The position numbers were made by a program, and so were the translations under genes. This document shows positions 49,870 to 58,730 of a stretch of 64,000 nucleotides of DNA, in pieces. The notes beneath the pieces were generated by a model, which worked only from the letters and a program-made list of their open reading frames with translations, did no database searches and had not been told where the DNA came from. The DNA is from Frankiales bacterium (GTDB taxonomy: Bacteria; Actinomycetota; Actinomycetes; Mycobacteriales; SCTD01), in the NCBI GenBank assembly GCA_025966135.1, contig JAOPVP010000046.1, positions 1 through 64,000 of the forward strand, read 5' to 3'. Position 1 is the first letter of the stretch. Each line of letters begins with the position of its first letter.

Positions 49870-51426
49870 GTGGGTGATCTGGGTTTCTGGAACGTCGCGA
49901 CGGCCCATCCGGAGCGGGTCGCGCTCGTGGAGCCCGACCACACCGAGCACACTGCGGGCGACCTGCTCGCGTCGTGCAACCAGGTGGTGCACGCGCTGCG
50001 CTCGTTCGGGTTGGAGAAGGGCGACGTCGTCGCCATCTTGATGCCCAACTGTGCGGCGTTCCTCGAGGTGCTCCTGGCGGTGCAGCAGGCCGGCTGGTAC
50101 CTGGTGCCGGTCAACTACCACCTGGTCGGACCCGAGATCGCCTACATCATCAACGACTCCCAGGCGAAGGCGTTCATCACGCACGAGGTCTTCGCCAAGG
50201 AGGCCCTGCGGGCAGCCGACGAGGTCACCCTCGATCCGAAGTACCAGTTCGCCATCGGTGAACTGGCGGGTTTCCGGCCCTACTCCGAGCTCAAGGAGGG
50301 GCAGCCCACCACGCTGCCGGAGGACCGCTCCGCCGGCGCGCTCATGAACTACACCTCGGGCACCACCGGCAAGCCCAAGGGAGTGAAGCGCCCGCTGCCC
50401 CCCATCGACCCCGACACGATGGCCGAGATGGGCACCTTCCTGCACATGCTGTTCGGCATCGAGAACTTCGACGACAACGTGCACATCACCGTCGCGCCGC
50501 TCTACCACACGGCCGTCGGCCAGTTCACCCAGAACGCCCTGCACGCCGGCCACAAGGTCGTGCTCATGGACAAGTGGACGCCCGAGGGGACTCTGGAGCG
50601 GATCGAGCGCTACCGGGTCACGACCAGCCACCTGGTGCCGACGATGTTCCACCGGATGCTGCAGCTGCCGGAGCAGGACCGAGCCAAGTACGACCTCTCC
50701 TCGCTGCGCCGCATGATCCACTCGGCGGCGCCCTGCCCCGTGCCGACCAAGCACCGGATGCTCGAGTGGTGGGGCCCGGTGATCTGGGAGTACTACGCAG
50801 CAACCGAGGGCGGCGGCACCGTCGCGAGCCCCGAGGACTGGCTGAACAAGCCCGGCACCGTCGGCAACGTCTGGCCGGGCAGCGAGGTCGTCATCCTCGA
50901 CGACGACGGCAACGACCTCGGTGTCGGCAAGGTCGGCACCGTCTGGATGAAGATGGGTGATCGCACCTTCGAATACCACGGTGACCCGGAGAAGACCAAG
51001 AAGTCCTGGAACGACAGGGGTTTCTTCACCGTCGGCGATGCGGGTGAGCTGGACGAGGACGGCTTCCTGTTCCTGCGTGACCGCAAGGTCGACATGATCA
51101 TCGCGGGCGGCGTGAACATCTACCCGGCCGAGACCGAGTCGGTCCTGCTGCAGCACCCGAAGGTCGGCGACTGCGCCGTGTTCGGGATCCCGGACGACGC
51201 CATGGGCGAGCAGATCAAGGCCACCGTCCAGCCGGCCGACGGCGTCGTGGCCGGTCCTGAGCTCGAGGCCGAGCTGATCGCCTACTGCATGGACAACCTG
51301 GCGAAGTACAAGGTCCCGCGGTCGATCGACTTCCTCGACGACTTCCCGCGCGACCCCAACGGCAAGGTCTACAAGCGCAAGCTCCGCGACCCCTACTGGG
51401 CCGGCCGCTCGTCCCAGCTGGTCTGA
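49870..51426 (+). CDS. Acyl-CoA synthetase (FadD; bile-acid/steroid-acid CoA ligase-like)
   Basis: The 518-aa adenylating enzyme has the P-loop-like MNYTSGTTGKPKGVKRP, the YYAATEGGGT aromatic motif, GDAGELDEDGF and the C-terminal PNGKVYKRKLRD lysine. It activates a carboxylic acid to its CoA ester. The sequence is closer to FadD4/CasG-type ligases for steroid acids than to FadD19 or FadD17, both present downstream, so this one may take a different tail length or bile-acid-like substrate. GTG 49870 has AAGGAG 6 nt upstream. Confidence 0.85.
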   Translation: MGDLGFWNVATAHPERVALVEPDHTEHTAGDLLASCNQVVHALRSFGLEKGDVVAILMPNCAAFLEVLLAVQQAGWYLVPVNYHLVGPEIAYIINDSQAKAFITHEVFAKEALRAADEVTLDPKYQFAIGELAGFRPYSELKEGQPTTLPEDRSAGALMNYTSGTTGKPKGVKRPLPPIDPDTMAEMGTFLHMLFGIENFDDNVHITVAPLYHTAVGQFTQNALHAGHKVVLMDKWTPEGTLERIERYRVTTSHLVPTMFHRMLQLPEQDRAKYDLSSLRRMIHSAAPCPVPTKHRMLEWWGPVIWEYYAATEGGGTVASPEDWLNKPGTVGNVWPGSEVVILDDDGNDLGVGKVGTVWMKMGDRTFEYHGDPEKTKKSWNDRGFFTVGDAGELDEDGFLFLRDRKVDMIIAGGVNIYPAETESVLLQHPKVGDCAVFGIPDDAMGEQIKATVQPADGVVAGPELEAELIAYCMDNLAKYKVPRSIDFLDDFPRDPNGKVYKRKLRDPYWAGRSSQLV

Positions 51427-51453
51427 GACTCCACGTTCGTCGAAGGGAAAGCC

Positions 51454-51897
51454 TTGTCCGAAGTGCTGAGTGCTCCGCACTCGATGGAGTTTGCCTACAC
51501 CCGCTCGACCGGTCCTGTCGTCGGCGCCTTCCTGACCGGCCTTCGTGACCGCAAGGTCCTGGGCGCCAAGGACAGCACGGGTCGTACCGTCGTACCCCCG
51601 CCGGAGTACGACGCGAGTTCGGCGGCGCCGATCGAGGCGAGCACGCTCGTCGAGGTTGGCCAGGAGGGGACCGTCACGAGCTGGTCGTGGAACCCCGTGC
51701 CGCGTCTGGGCAACCCCTTCGACGTCCCGTTCGCGTGGGCGCTCGTGCGACTCGATGGCGCGGACACCTCCCTCCTGCACGCGCTCGACGCGCCCCGGGA
51801 CACCATCACGACTGGCATGCGGGTCAAGGTGCGGTGGGCCGCGGAGACGGTGGGGTTCATCAACGACATCGCCTGCTTCGAGCCGGTGGCCTCCTGA
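51454..51897 (+). CDS. DUF35 OB-fold protein without zinc ribbon
   Basis: The 147-aa protein has the DUF35 OB-fold (residues about 65-140; GTVTSWSWNPVPRLGNPF, VRLDGADTSLLHAL). The N-terminal region lacks the CxxC pairs of the zinc ribbon (it reads GAKDSTGRTVVPP). Start TTG 51454 has GAAGGGA upstream. Such proteins assist thiolase-fold partners. It overlaps a second DUF35 gene by one base and precedes the Ltp4/Ltp3-like genes. Confidence 0.8.
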   Translation: MSEVLSAPHSMEFAYTRSTGPVVGAFLTGLRDRKVLGAKDSTGRTVVPPPEYDASSAAPIEASTLVEVGQEGTVTSWSWNPVPRLGNPFDVPFAWALVRLDGADTSLLHALDAPRDTITTGMRVKVRWAAETVGFINDIACFEPVAS

Positions 51898-52385
51898 TGA
51901 CCGAGCCGATCACCGGGATCGTCACGCCGATCCGTCTGGACTACCGCTACACGCCCGGTGCCTCGACCTCGCAGTTCCTCAGGAGCATCAAGGAGGGCAA
52001 GCTGGTCGGTCGCCGCTGCCCGCGCTGCAGCAAGGTCTACCTGCCGCCCCGCGGCGGCTGCCCGATGTGCGGGGTGGAGTTCGCGGAGGAGGTGGCGATC
52101 AAGAACACCGGCACGATGGTCACCTTCGCGGTGGTCAACGTGAACTTCGCCAACCGGGCCGTCGACCTGCCCTACGTCACCGCCGAGGTCGCCTTCGACG
52201 GCACGGACACCACCACCATGGTGCTGCTCAAGGGCGTCGCCCCCGAGGAGGCCCGGATGGGGATGCGGGTCAAGGCGCACTGGCTCCCCGAGAGCGAGTG
52301 GGACTACAGCCTCGTGAACATCGACTACGTCGAGCCGATCGACGAACCCGACGCCGACTTCGAGTCCTTCAAGGAGCTGCTCTGA
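51897..52385 (+). CDS. DUF35 zinc-ribbon/OB-fold protein
   Basis: The 162-aa protein has an N-terminal helix (FLRSIKEGKLVG), a zinc ribbon (CPRCSKVYLPPRGGCPMC) and an OB fold (residues about 70-145). It is comparable to the DUF35 half of ChsH2 and to Rv3521, which precedes ltp4/ltp3 in mycobacteria. It would support the adjacent Ltp proteins in CoA-substrate cleavage. Its ATG overlaps the preceding TGA by one base. Confidence 0.87.
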   Translation: MTEPITGIVTPIRLDYRYTPGASTSQFLRSIKEGKLVGRRCPRCSKVYLPPRGGCPMCGVEFAEEVAIKNTGTMVTFAVVNVNFANRAVDLPYVTAEVAFDGTDTTTMVLLKGVAPEEARMGMRVKAHWLPESEWDYSLVNIDYVEPIDEPDADFESFKELL

Positions 52386-52401
52386 TGATGGGCCACCAAG
52401 C

Positions 52402-53457
52402 ATGAGGGACGTCGCGATCGTCTCCTTCGCCCAGCACGCATCGCGTCGGGAGGAGAGCCGCAACGAGATCGAGATCCTGCTGCCGGTCGTGCGCGAGGCG
52501 CTGGCGCCGACAGGCCTGACGAGCCAGGACATGGGGTTCACGATCTCGGGCTCCTCGGACTACCTGGCCGGGCAGGCCTTCGCCTTCGTGCAGGCCCTCG
52601 ACGCGGTCGGTCCCTGGCCGCCGATCTCGGAGTCGCACGTCGAGATGGACGGAGCCTTCGCGCTCTACGAAGCCTGGGTCCGGCTGCAGCACGGCGACAT
52701 CGACACCGCGCTGGTCTACTGCTTCGGCAAGAGCTCACCCGGTGACGTGGCCCGGGTGCTGTCACTCCAGCTCGAGCCGTACGTCCTCGGTCCGCTGTGG
52801 CCGGACGCCGTCAGCCTCGCCGCCCTGCAGGCGCGGGCGCTGCTCGACGCCGGCCAGGTGACGGAGAAGGACCTCGCCCGGGTGGTGGCCCGCAGCCGCC
52901 GCAACGCGCTGGGCAACCCGTACGCCCAACTCCGCGGCGAGTACGACGAGGCGTCGCTGCTCGAGGAGCCGCTGTACGCCGACCCGCTCCGGATGCACGA
53001 TTGCCCGCCGGTCAGCGACGGAGCGGCGGTCATGGTCCTTGCCGCCGGCGACCGCGCGAGGGAGCTGAGCGAGCACCCGGTGTGGATTCGCGGCATCGAC
53101 CACCGGATCGACATCCAGGCGCCGGGCTCGCGTGACCTCACGACCAGCCCGTCCACCCGCCTGGCTGGTCAGAAGGCCGGTGTCACCAAGGACATCGACA
53201 TCGCCGAGCTGCACGCGCCGTTCAGCCACCAGGAGCTCATCCTCACCGACGCCCTGGGGCTCGACGAGACCACGACCACCATCAACCCGTCGGGCGGCGC
53301 GCTGGCCTCCAACCCGGTGATGGTGGCCGGCCTGGTCCGCATCGGTGAGGCTGCCATGCGCCTGCAGGCCGGTGAGGGCCACCGGGCCGTCGCCCACGCC
53401 ACCAGCGGCCCGTTACTGCAGCAGAACCTCGTCTGCGTCCTGGAGGGACAGTCGTGA
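52402..53457 (+). CDS. ltp4: Ltp4-like thiolase-fold protein
   Basis: The 351-aa protein has the thiolase fold but neither the usual nucleophile Cys (the place reads SESHVEMDGAFAL) nor the GHP histidine (PSGGALASNP). Length and neighbours match mycobacterial Ltp4 (Rv3522). In Rhodococcus Ltp3 and Ltp4 are needed for breakdown of C-24-branched sterols, where they are proposed aldol-lyases. It overlaps the ltp3 start by four bases, implying a heteromer. Gene-level assignment rests on recollection, not alignment. Confidence 0.85.
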   Translation: MRDVAIVSFAQHASRREESRNEIEILLPVVREALAPTGLTSQDMGFTISGSSDYLAGQAFAFVQALDAVGPWPPISESHVEMDGAFALYEAWVRLQHGDIDTALVYCFGKSSPGDVARVLSLQLEPYVLGPLWPDAVSLAALQARALLDAGQVTEKDLARVVARSRRNALGNPYAQLRGEYDEASLLEEPLYADPLRMHDCPPVSDGAAVMVLAAGDRARELSEHPVWIRGIDHRIDIQAPGSRDLTTSPSTRLAGQKAGVTKDIDIAELHAPFSHQELILTDALGLDETTTTINPSGGALASNPVMVAGLVRIGEAAMRLQAGEGHRAVAHATSGPLLQQNLVCVLEGQS

Positions 53458-54614
53458 GCGGCCAACGCGCAGCGGTACTGGGGACCGGGCAGACCCACCA
53501 CGTCGCGGCCCGTAAGGACGTCTCGATCGCCGGGCTCGTCCGGGAGGCTGCCGACCGTGCACTTGCCGACGCGCAGCTCGAGTGGTCGGACATCGACGCG
53601 ATCGTGCTCGGCAAGGCCCCCGACATGTTCGAGGGCGTGATGATGCCGGAGCTCTACCTGGCGGAGGCCTTGGGGGCCTTGGGTAAGCCGTTGTTCCGGG
53701 TGCACACCGCCGGGTCGGTGGGTGGCTCCACCGCGATCGTGGCTACGCACCTGGTGCAGGCCGGCATTCACGAGCGGGTCCTCACCGTCGCCTTCGAGAA
53801 GCAGTCGGAGAGCAACGCCATGTGGGCGCTGTCGATCCGGATCCCCTTCGCGCAGCCGCTGGTTGCCGGTGCCGGTGGGTACTTCGCACCCATCATCCGC
53901 GGCTACATCCGCAAGTCGGGTGCTCCGCTGGACACCGGTGCCAAGGTCGTGCTGAAGGACAGACTCAACGCGCTGAAGAACCCCTACGCCCACCTGCACC
54001 AGGACGACATCACGCTCGAGGCCATCATGGACTCGCCGCTGCTGTGGGACCCGATCCGCTATGCCGAGACCTGCCCGTCCTCCGACGGCGCGGCGGCGAT
54101 GGTCATCGGCTCGGAGGCTGCGGCCGCCAAGAGCGACCGGCCGGTCGCCTGGATCCTCGGCACCGCCGTGCGCTCCGAGCCGACCGTGGGTGCCGGTCGT
54201 GACCGGATCAACCCGCACGCCGGGCGCGACTGCGCCGCGGCGGTCTACAAGGAGGCGGGCATCACCGACCCGTTCCGCGAGATCGACTGCGCGGAGATCT
54301 ACGTTCCCTTCAGCTGGTTCGAGCCGATGTGGCTCGAGAACCTCGGCTTCGCCGAGGAGGGGACGGGGTGGAAGATGGTCCAGGACGGTACGACGGAGCT
54401 CAAGGGCGACCTGCCCATCAACATGTCGGGGGGCGTGCTGTCGTCCAACCCGATCGGTGCCTCCGGGATGATCCGCTTCCTCGAGGCGGCCAACCAGGTC
54501 CGCGGCCTGGCTGGTGACCACCAGGTGGACGGGGCCAGGAAGGCGCTCGGCCACGCCTACGGTGGCGGTTCGCAGTTCTTCGCCGCGTGGGTCGTCGGAT
54601 CGGACAAACCATGA
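53454..54614 (+). CDS. ltp3: Ltp3-like thiolase-fold protein
   Basis: The 386-aa protein has the thiolase fold with SDGAAAMVIG and MSGGVLSSNPIGASGM. The nucleophile position reads HTAGSVGGSTA (no Cys), so condensation chemistry of ordinary thiolases is unlikely. It is comparable to Ltp3 (Rv3523), the proposed partner of Ltp4 in releasing the C-24 branch of plant sterols. GTG 53454 and the stop both overlap their neighbours by four bases. Confidence 0.85.
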   Translation: MSGQRAAVLGTGQTHHVAARKDVSIAGLVREAADRALADAQLEWSDIDAIVLGKAPDMFEGVMMPELYLAEALGALGKPLFRVHTAGSVGGSTAIVATHLVQAGIHERVLTVAFEKQSESNAMWALSIRIPFAQPLVAGAGGYFAPIIRGYIRKSGAPLDTGAKVVLKDRLNALKNPYAHLHQDDITLEAIMDSPLLWDPIRYAETCPSSDGAAAMVIGSEAAAAKSDRPVAWILGTAVRSEPTVGAGRDRINPHAGRDCAAAVYKEAGITDPFREIDCAEIYVPFSWFEPMWLENLGFAEEGTGWKMVQDGTTELKGDLPINMSGGVLSSNPIGASGMIRFLEAANQVRGLAGDHQVDGARKALGHAYGGGSQFFAAWVVGSDKP

Positions 54615-55378
54615 GCGACAAGACCCGCCTCGACGGACAGGTCGCGCTCATCAGCGGCGCGGCCCGCGGCATGGGGGAGGCAACGGCTCGCCTCCTGGTC
54701 GAGCGCGGCGCTCAGGTCGTGCTCGGCGACATCCTCCCCGAGGTGAAGGAGGTCGCGGACAGCCTGGGCGGCAGCGCGATCGGGGTCACCCTGGACGTCA
54801 CCGAACCGCAGTCATGGCGCGACGCCGTCGACGCAGGGGAGCAGGCCTTCGGCAGGATCAACATCCTGGTGAACAACGCCGGCATCCTGCTCATCGAGGG
54901 CCTCGAACGGACGACGGACGACATCTACGACCGCGTCAACGGCGTCAACGCCCGCGGCTGCTTCCTCGGCATGCGCGAGGTCCACCCCGCGCTCAAGCGG
55001 GCCGGTGGCGGCGCCATCGTCAACATCTCCAGCGTCGAGGGCCTGGGCGGCAACCGCTTCCTGGTCGCCTACACCGGATCGAAGTTCGCCGTACGTGGGA
55101 TGACGAAGGCCGCCGCGATTGAGCTCGCGGACGATGGGATCCGCGTCAACAGCGTCCATCCCGGTGGCATCGACACCCCGATGGTGCGGCACTTCGTGCC
55201 CGAGGAGGCGGACCGGCAAAAGGGCATCGGCAGGCAGGTCGCCATGAAGCGCACGGGCAAGGCCGAGGAGGTCGCCGAGGCGGTCGCCTTCCTCGCCAGT
55301 GACGCGGCGTCGTACATCACCGGTGCAGAGCTCGCGGTCGACGGAGGGGCTACCGCCACCTCCGGCTTCAAGCACTAG
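54611..55378 (+). CDS. Short-chain dehydrogenase (hydroxysteroid dehydrogenase-like)
   Basis: The 255-aa SDR has NAD(P)-binding ALISGAARGMGEATA, NNAG, the catalytic Ser in NISSVEGLGGN, and YTGSKFA (Tyr-x-x-x-Lys). VNSVHPGGIDTPMV is close to 20-beta/3-alpha-hydroxysteroid dehydrogenase relatives such as FabG3 (Rv2002). It would oxidise or reduce a hydroxyl on the steroid or its tail. ATG 54611 overlaps the ltp3 stop. Confidence 0.88.
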   Translation: MSDKTRLDGQVALISGAARGMGEATARLLVERGAQVVLGDILPEVKEVADSLGGSAIGVTLDVTEPQSWRDAVDAGEQAFGRINILVNNAGILLIEGLERTTDDIYDRVNGVNARGCFLGMREVHPALKRAGGGAIVNISSVEGLGGNRFLVAYTGSKFAVRGMTKAAAIELADDGIRVNSVHPGGIDTPMVRHFVPEEADRQKGIGRQVAMKRTGKAEEVAEAVAFLASDAASYITGAELAVDGGATATSGFKH

Positions 55379-55394
55379 TCCCTAAGGAGTCTCA

Positions 55395-56999
55395 GTGCAG
55401 TTCAACCTGGCGGACATGCTCGAGCAGGTCGTCGACGCCGTGCCTGACCGCGAGGCGCTCTACGCCGAGGGGCGCCGGCTGTCGTTCGGCGAGTTCGACG
55501 AGCGAGCCAACCGGCTCGCCCACCACTTCGCGGCCAAGGGCATCGGGCTCGGTGACCACGTCGGCTGCCACATGATGAACGGCACCGAGTACCTCGAGAC
55601 GATGTACGCGCTGTTCAAGATCCGCGCCGTCCCCGTCAACGTGAACTTCCGCTACGTCGAGGAAGAGCTCCGCTACCTGTACGACGACGCCGACCTCGTG
55701 GGAGTGGTCTTCGACACCGAGTTCGCCGACCGGGTTGCGGCCGTGCTGCCGAAGGTGGACACGGTCAAGCACCTGATCGCAGTGGGACCGGTCGGCGGCC
55801 ACCCGCTGCCGGAGGGCACGGTCCTCTACGAGGACGCGCTGGCTGCCGAGAGCCCCGGTCGTGAAGGCTTCCCCGAGCGGTCGGGTGACGACCTGTTCAT
55901 CATCTACACCGGTGGCACCACGGGGATGCCGAAGGGCGTCATGTGGCGCCAAGAGGACCTGTTCTTCGCCGGCATGGGTGGCGGCTACCCGGCCGGTGAG
56001 CCGCTGAAGGACCCGACCGAGGCTGGGCCGCGGGCACTGGCCAACAGCCCGCTCGTGAGCTTCCCGGCCCCGCCGCTCATGCACGGCGCGGCCGAGCTCG
56101 GCTCGTTCATCAACCTGCTCGGCGGTGGGAAGGTCTGCCTCATCCGCAAGTACACCGGCGAGGGGGCGCTGCGCCTCATCGAGCAGGAGAAGATCAACAC
56201 CGTGACCATCGTCGGTGACGCGATGGCGGTGCCCCTCGTCGAGGCCCTCGGCAGCGGCACCTACGACACCAGCTCGCTGCTGGCGCTCGCGTCAGCCGGT
56301 GCGCTGCTGAGCCAGCCGTTGCGCGACAAGATCAACGAGCTGCTGCCGAACGTCTACATCAACGACAGCTTCGGTTCGAGCGAGACCGGCTACAACGGCT
56401 CGGCCCCGCCCGGGTCGAAGGCCAGCGAGGGCCTGCGGTTCGCCGTCAACCCGCGCACAGCTGTCTTCGACGACAACTTCACGCCGGTCGTGCCGGGGTC
56501 GGGAACGGTCGGCCGGGTCGCCCAGAAGGGTCACATCCCGCTCGGCTACTACGGCGACCCCGAGAAGACGGCCAAGACGTTCGTGATGGTGAACGGTGTC
56601 CGCTGGGTGCTGCCCGGCGACATGGCCACCGTCGATGTCGACGGCACGATGTGCTTTCTCGGCCGCGGGTCGGTCTGCATCAACTCCGGGGGCGAGAAGA
56701 TCTACCCGGAGGAGGTCGAGGGTGCGCTCAAGTCGCACCCCGCCCTCGTCGACGTCATCGTCGCCGGCATCCCGGATGACCGCTGGGGTCAGAGAGTCGC
56801 CGCAGTGCTCCAGGTCCGGGAGGGCTCCGCCATGCCTACGCAGGTGGAGATCGAGGAGCACCTCGCGACCCGCATCGCCCGCTACAAGGTGCCGAGGTTC
56901 GTGCACGCCGTCGGTCACGTGCAGCGCTCGCCCAGCGGCAAGCCTGACTACGGCTGGGCGACGAAGGTACTGACCGAGGCCGCCTCCTCCACCGCCTAG
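55395..56999 (+). CDS. fadD19: Steroid side-chain acyl-CoA synthetase, FadD19-like
   Basis: The 534-aa ligase has IYTGGTTGMPKGVMWR (the Gly-Gly-Thr form typical of FadD19), NFRYVEEELRYLYDDAD, FGSSETGYNG, GRGSVCINSGGEKIYPEEVEGAL and SPSGKPDYGWA. These are nearly the same as mycobacterial FadD19, which activates the 26-carboxyl of the C8 side chain and, in Rhodococcus, is needed for C-24-branched sterols. GTG 55395 has AAGGAG just upstream. FadD17 follows at 4 bp. Confidence 0.92.
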   Translation: MQFNLADMLEQVVDAVPDREALYAEGRRLSFGEFDERANRLAHHFAAKGIGLGDHVGCHMMNGTEYLETMYALFKIRAVPVNVNFRYVEEELRYLYDDADLVGVVFDTEFADRVAAVLPKVDTVKHLIAVGPVGGHPLPEGTVLYEDALAAESPGREGFPERSGDDLFIIYTGGTTGMPKGVMWRQEDLFFAGMGGGYPAGEPLKDPTEAGPRALANSPLVSFPAPPLMHGAAELGSFINLLGGGKVCLIRKYTGEGALRLIEQEKINTVTIVGDAMAVPLVEALGSGTYDTSSLLALASAGALLSQPLRDKINELLPNVYINDSFGSSETGYNGSAPPGSKASEGLRFAVNPRTAVFDDNFTPVVPGSGTVGRVAQKGHIPLGYYGDPEKTAKTFVMVNGVRWVLPGDMATVDVDGTMCFLGRGSVCINSGGEKIYPEEVEGALKSHPALVDVIVAGIPDDRWGQRVAAVLQVREGSAMPTQVEIEEHLATRIARYKVPRFVHAVGHVQRSPSGKPDYGWATKVLTEAASSTA

Positions 57000-57003
57000 A
57001 CCG

Positions 57004-58611
57004 ATGGAGTGGTTCACGACCGTCTCGGCGCTGGTCCGCGCCCGGGCCCAGGACCCTCGGCCCGGGCTCGTCTTCGAGGAGCGCAGCTGGACCTGGGCCG
57101 AGCACACCGCCGAGGCCGCGGCGCGAGCCGCCTGGTACGACGAGAGCCGTCGGCTCCGCGGTGTCTCCGGGCCACCGCACATCGGTGTGCTGCTCGAGAA
57201 CGTCCCGGAGTACAGCTTCTGGCTGGCCGCCGCGGCACTCGGACGGTTCGTCCTGGTCGGCCTCAACGCCACCCGCCGCGGTGAGGAACTAGCGCGCGAT
57301 GTGCGCGGGACCGCTTGCGACCTGGTCCTGACCGACAGGCCATCGTTGCTCGAGGGCCTCGACCTCGGCGGCGCGCAGCTGCAGGACCCCCAGATCGCCT
57401 ACCCGCCAGCCGATCTGCCGGCGGATCAGGCCCAGCTCGACGACCTGTACCTGCTCATCTTCACCAGCGGCACGACCGGTTCGCCGAAGGCGGTGTGCTG
57501 CTCCCAGGGCAAGATCGCCACGCAGGGGCTGGGGCTCGTGCAGCGGGTCGGGCTCGGCCCAGCTGATGTGTCCTACGTGAGCATGCCGCTGTTCCACTCC
57601 AACGCGGTCATCGCCGGCTGGTCACCGTCGCTCGCCGTTGGCGCGACCATCGCGCTGAAGCGGAAGTTCTCCGCGTCCGCCTTCGTCGACGACTGCCGCG
57701 CCGTGGAGGCCACCTACGCCAACTACGTCGGGACGCCGCTGTCCTACGTGCTCGCTCAGCCGCCGCGCCCGGACGACGCCGCCAACCCGCTGGTGCGGGT
57801 GTTCGGCAACGAGGGTGCGCCCGCTGACCTGACCCGCTTCGCCGAGCGGTTCGGCTGCGAGGTCATGGACGGCTTCGGCTCCACCGAGGGCGGCATCAGC
57901 ATCAGCCGCACCCCGGACACCCCGGCCGGCTCGTTGGGGCTCGCGGTCGGTGACGTGCGCGTCCTGGACAGCGAGACGGGCGCGGAGAAACCGGTCGCGG
58001 TCTTCGACGACGAGGGCCGGCTGGCCAACGCCGAGGCGGCCGTGGGGGAGCTCGTCAACATGGAGGGGCCGTTCGCGTTCGAGGGCTACTGGAACGCGCC
58101 CGAGGACACCGCCCACCGCAACCGTGGCGGGAAGTACTGGTCCGGCGACCTCGGGTACCGCGACGCCGACGGGTTCCTGTACTTCGCCGGCCGCTCCCTC
58201 GACCGGCTGAGGGTCGGGGGCGAGAACTTCCCGGCCGCCCCCGTCGCCCGCCTGCTGACCCGGCACCCGCAGGTGGTGGAGGCCGTCGTCTACGCCGTAC
58301 CGGATGCCACTGCGGGGGACCAGCTGATGGCGGCGGTGGTGCCGGCGGACGGGTTCGACCCGGCGACCTTCGGGGTGTGGGTGGCGTCCCAGCCCGACGC
58401 GAGCGCCACCTGGGTGCCGCGCTACCTGCGTGTGGACGCCGACCTGCCGAGGACGGCCACCGGGAAGGTCGTCGTACGACAGCTCGCGCGGGACCGGTGG
58501 GACGGCGGGGACGTATGGGTCCGGGACGGTGCGGCGATGCGGCCGCTCACGGCGGACGACCGCGCTGCCCTCGACAAGGCCTTCGCCGAGTCGGGCCGCC
58601 CCCTCCTCTAG
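57004..58611 (+). CDS. fadD17: Steroid acyl-CoA synthetase, FadD17-like
   Basis: The 535-aa ligase matches FadD17, which activates the C24/C5-side-chain steroid acid. HIGVLLENVPEYSFWLAAAALG, IFTSGTTGSPKAVCCSQ, YVSMPLFHSNAVIAGW, FSASAFVDDCR, YANYVGTPLSYVLA and VMDGFGSTEGGISI all recall mycobacterial FadD17. It lies 4 bp after fadD19 and ends the six-gene-plus run that starts at 49870. A long hairpin follows its stop. Confidence 0.9.
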   Translation: MEWFTTVSALVRARAQDPRPGLVFEERSWTWAEHTAEAAARAAWYDESRRLRGVSGPPHIGVLLENVPEYSFWLAAAALGRFVLVGLNATRRGEELARDVRGTACDLVLTDRPSLLEGLDLGGAQLQDPQIAYPPADLPADQAQLDDLYLLIFTSGTTGSPKAVCCSQGKIATQGLGLVQRVGLGPADVSYVSMPLFHSNAVIAGWSPSLAVGATIALKRKFSASAFVDDCRAVEATYANYVGTPLSYVLAQPPRPDDAANPLVRVFGNEGAPADLTRFAERFGCEVMDGFGSTEGGISISRTPDTPAGSLGLAVGDVRVLDSETGAEKPVAVFDDEGRLANAEAAVGELVNMEGPFAFEGYWNAPEDTAHRNRGGKYWSGDLGYRDADGFLYFAGRSLDRLRVGGENFPAAPVARLLTRHPQVVEAVVYAVPDATAGDQLMAAVVPADGFDPATFGVWVASQPDASATWVPRYLRVDADLPRTATGKVVVRQLARDRWDGGDVWVRDGAAMRPLTADDRAALDKAFAESGRPLL

Positions 58612-58613
58612 CG

Positions 58614-58693
58614 ACTTCCCTCCCTCGGCCCTGTCGCAGCGGTCGCTCTCACGCTCAGGTCCAGGGCCGTGTTCAGGGCCACGGGAGGGAAGT
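58614..58693. terminator. Palindrome between convergent fadD17 and Ltp1-like genes
   Basis: ACTTCCCTCCC (58614-58624) pairs with GGGAGGGAAGT (58683-58693), and, after a 2-nt mismatch, GGCCCTG (58627-58633) pairs with CAGGGCC (58674-58680). It starts 3 bp after the fadD17 stop and ends 37 bp before the stop of the convergent gene. Confidence 0.7.
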
Positions 58694-58730
58694 GCGAAAT
58701 GGGGGGGCGGGGCCTGACGGCCTCCTGGTG

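Noticed and set aside
48081..50114. Long minus-strand open frame opposite the P450 gene
   Set aside because: Composition is that of an antisense shadow; the P450 has every expected motif on the plus strand.
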